DNA from: Actinomycetes bacterium
Lineage (GTDB): Bacteria; Actinomycetota; Actinomycetes; Actinomycetales; Cellulomonadaceae
DNA length: 21,635 bases
Assembly: GCA_021793115.1 (NCBI GenBank)
Contig: JAJYTJ010000058.1
Location: 1-21,635 of the forward strand
Reading direction: 5' to 3'
Below, piece after piece: positions 21,056 through 21,635 of this stretch; position 1 is the first letter of the stretch, and every line of letters begins with the position of its first letter. The notes under the pieces were generated by a model. That model was given only the letters and a program-made list of their open reading frames with translations, was not told the DNA's origin and ran no database searches. Made by a program: the position numbers and the translations under genes.

Positions 21056-21635
21056 GTGAAGAAGCTACGCATCGTAGCCGTGGGGTCGCTGGCAGCGCTC
21101 GCGCTGGCGGCGTGCTCGTCGAACGCGGGCACCCCTCAGGCCGCGGCGACCGGCGGCGGGGCGACGACGCCCGCGACCGCCGAGGCGGCGAACATCAAGC
21201 TGTGGCTCGTCGGCAGCGACACGCCCGACGCCCTGCGGACCTACCTCAAGACCGAGTTCGCGAAGGAGAACCCGGGCTCGACCCTCACCATCGAGGAGCA
21301 GAGCTGGGGCGACCTGGTGACCAAGCTCACCACCGCGCTCCCGGACGCCGCGAACACCCCGGACGTCACCGAGCTCGGCAACACGCAGTCCTCGACCTTC
21401 ACCAACGTCGGCGCGTTCCTCGACATCACCGACCAGGTGCCCGCGCTCGGCGGCGACAAGCTGCTCAAGGGCTTCGTCGAGGCCGGCGTGGTCGACGGCA
21501 AGAACTACACGCTGCCCTACTACTTCGGGTCGCGGTACGTGTTCTACCGCAAGGACCTCTGGGCCGCCGCGGGCGTGACCGCGCCGCCGAAGACGCTCGC
21601 CGAGTTCAACCAGGATGTCGCGACGATCGCCCAGA
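21056..21635 (+). CDS. Extracellular solute-binding lipoprotein of a sugar ABC transporter, cut by the window end
   Basis: 193 residues are visible and the frame is open to the last base. VKKLRIVAVGSLAALALAAC is a lipoprotein signal peptide with the lipobox LAAC; Cys20 would be lipidated and anchor the protein to the outer face of the membrane. After a Thr/Ala/Gly-rich tether (21-45) comes the family 1 binding-protein fold: IKLWLVGSDTPD, FAKENPGSTLTIEEQSWGDLVTKLTTAL, PDVTELGNTQSSTF, GAFLDITDQVP, YTLPYYFGSRYVFYRKDLWAAAGV and PKTLAEF. This matches CUT1-type oligosaccharide binders. GTG 21056 has a clear Shine-Dalgarno sequence. The permease genes would be expected just beyond the window. The ligand is unknown. 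Confidence 0.93.
   Translation, partial: MKKLRIVAVGSLAALALAACSSNAGTPQAAATGGGATTPATAEAANIKLWLVGSDTPDALRTYLKTEFAKENPGSTLTIEEQSWGDLVTKLTTALPDAANTPDVTELGNTQSSTFTNVGAFLDITDQVPALGGDKLLKGFVEAGVVDGKNYTLPYYFGSRYVFYRKDLWAAAGVTAPPKTLAEFNQDVATIAQ

Overview
The window is 21.6 kb of very GC-rich, gene-dense DNA with strong G/C third-position bias and many GTG starts. This points to an actinomycete. A luxS gene, a DUF222/HNH nuclease and a ROK regulator next to a sugar-binding lipoprotein would fit a Cellulomonas-like member of the Micrococcales, but the genus is an inference. I see no rRNA, tRNA, CRISPR array, transposase or prophage gene. The gene content is mostly housekeeping or conserved actinobacterial, so this is not an obvious island.

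Layout. 1-1.3 kb: 3' part of a DUF222/HNH endonuclease gene with a repeat-filled linker. 1.5-2.8 kb (-): a luciferase-like flavin oxidoreductase behind a half-domain membrane protein remnant. 3.0-5.3 kb: an alpha/beta hydrolase (+), a family 2 glycosyltransferase (-) and a small unknown protein (+). 5.4-8.3 kb: aldo/keto reductase (-) divergent from rlmC (+), then a second alpha/beta hydrolase (+). 8.3-9.6 kb (-): a NYN-domain ribonuclease-like protein with a LOTUS-like domain. 9.8-12.8 kb (+): a degenerate GGDEF protein, acylphosphatase, Nudix hydrolase and MFS transporter. 12.9-15.8 kb (-): luxS-mtnN, then a membrane-anchored PQQ-type beta-propeller protein. 15.8-16.0 kb: a wrecked DUF72 gene. 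16.0-18.1 kb (-): pgi followed by an S4 RNA-binding protein. 18.3-19.4 kb (+): a PfkB-type sugar kinase carrying an in-frame minisatellite. 19.4-19.8 kb: a repeat-rich intergenic region. 19.8 kb to the end (+): a ROK repressor with an operator over its own promoter, then the start of a sugar ABC transporter binding lipoprotein.

Functional links. luxS and mtnN overlap by 4 bases and encode the two consecutive steps of S-adenosylhomocysteine detoxification (SAH to S-ribosylhomocysteine to homocysteine plus the AI-2 precursor). The ROK gene and the lipoprotein gene form a sugar-uptake locus whose repressor probably controls itself and perhaps the transporter. pgi and the neighbouring PfkB kinase are sugar-phosphate enzymes but are divergently transcribed.

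The signals I find most worth a second look are not new gene families. (i) A recurrent -10-like hexamer sits 6-8 bases before many start codons on both strands, which predicts widespread leaderless mRNAs. (ii) Tandem repeats cluster at 18.9-19.7 kb: a 30-bp coding minisatellite, a 14-bp intergenic array able to form G-quadruplexes, and two 53-bp elements with inverted ends. (iii) Two gene remnants are present (DUF72 and a half YjgN-like domain). I found no convincing previously undescribed multi-gene system.
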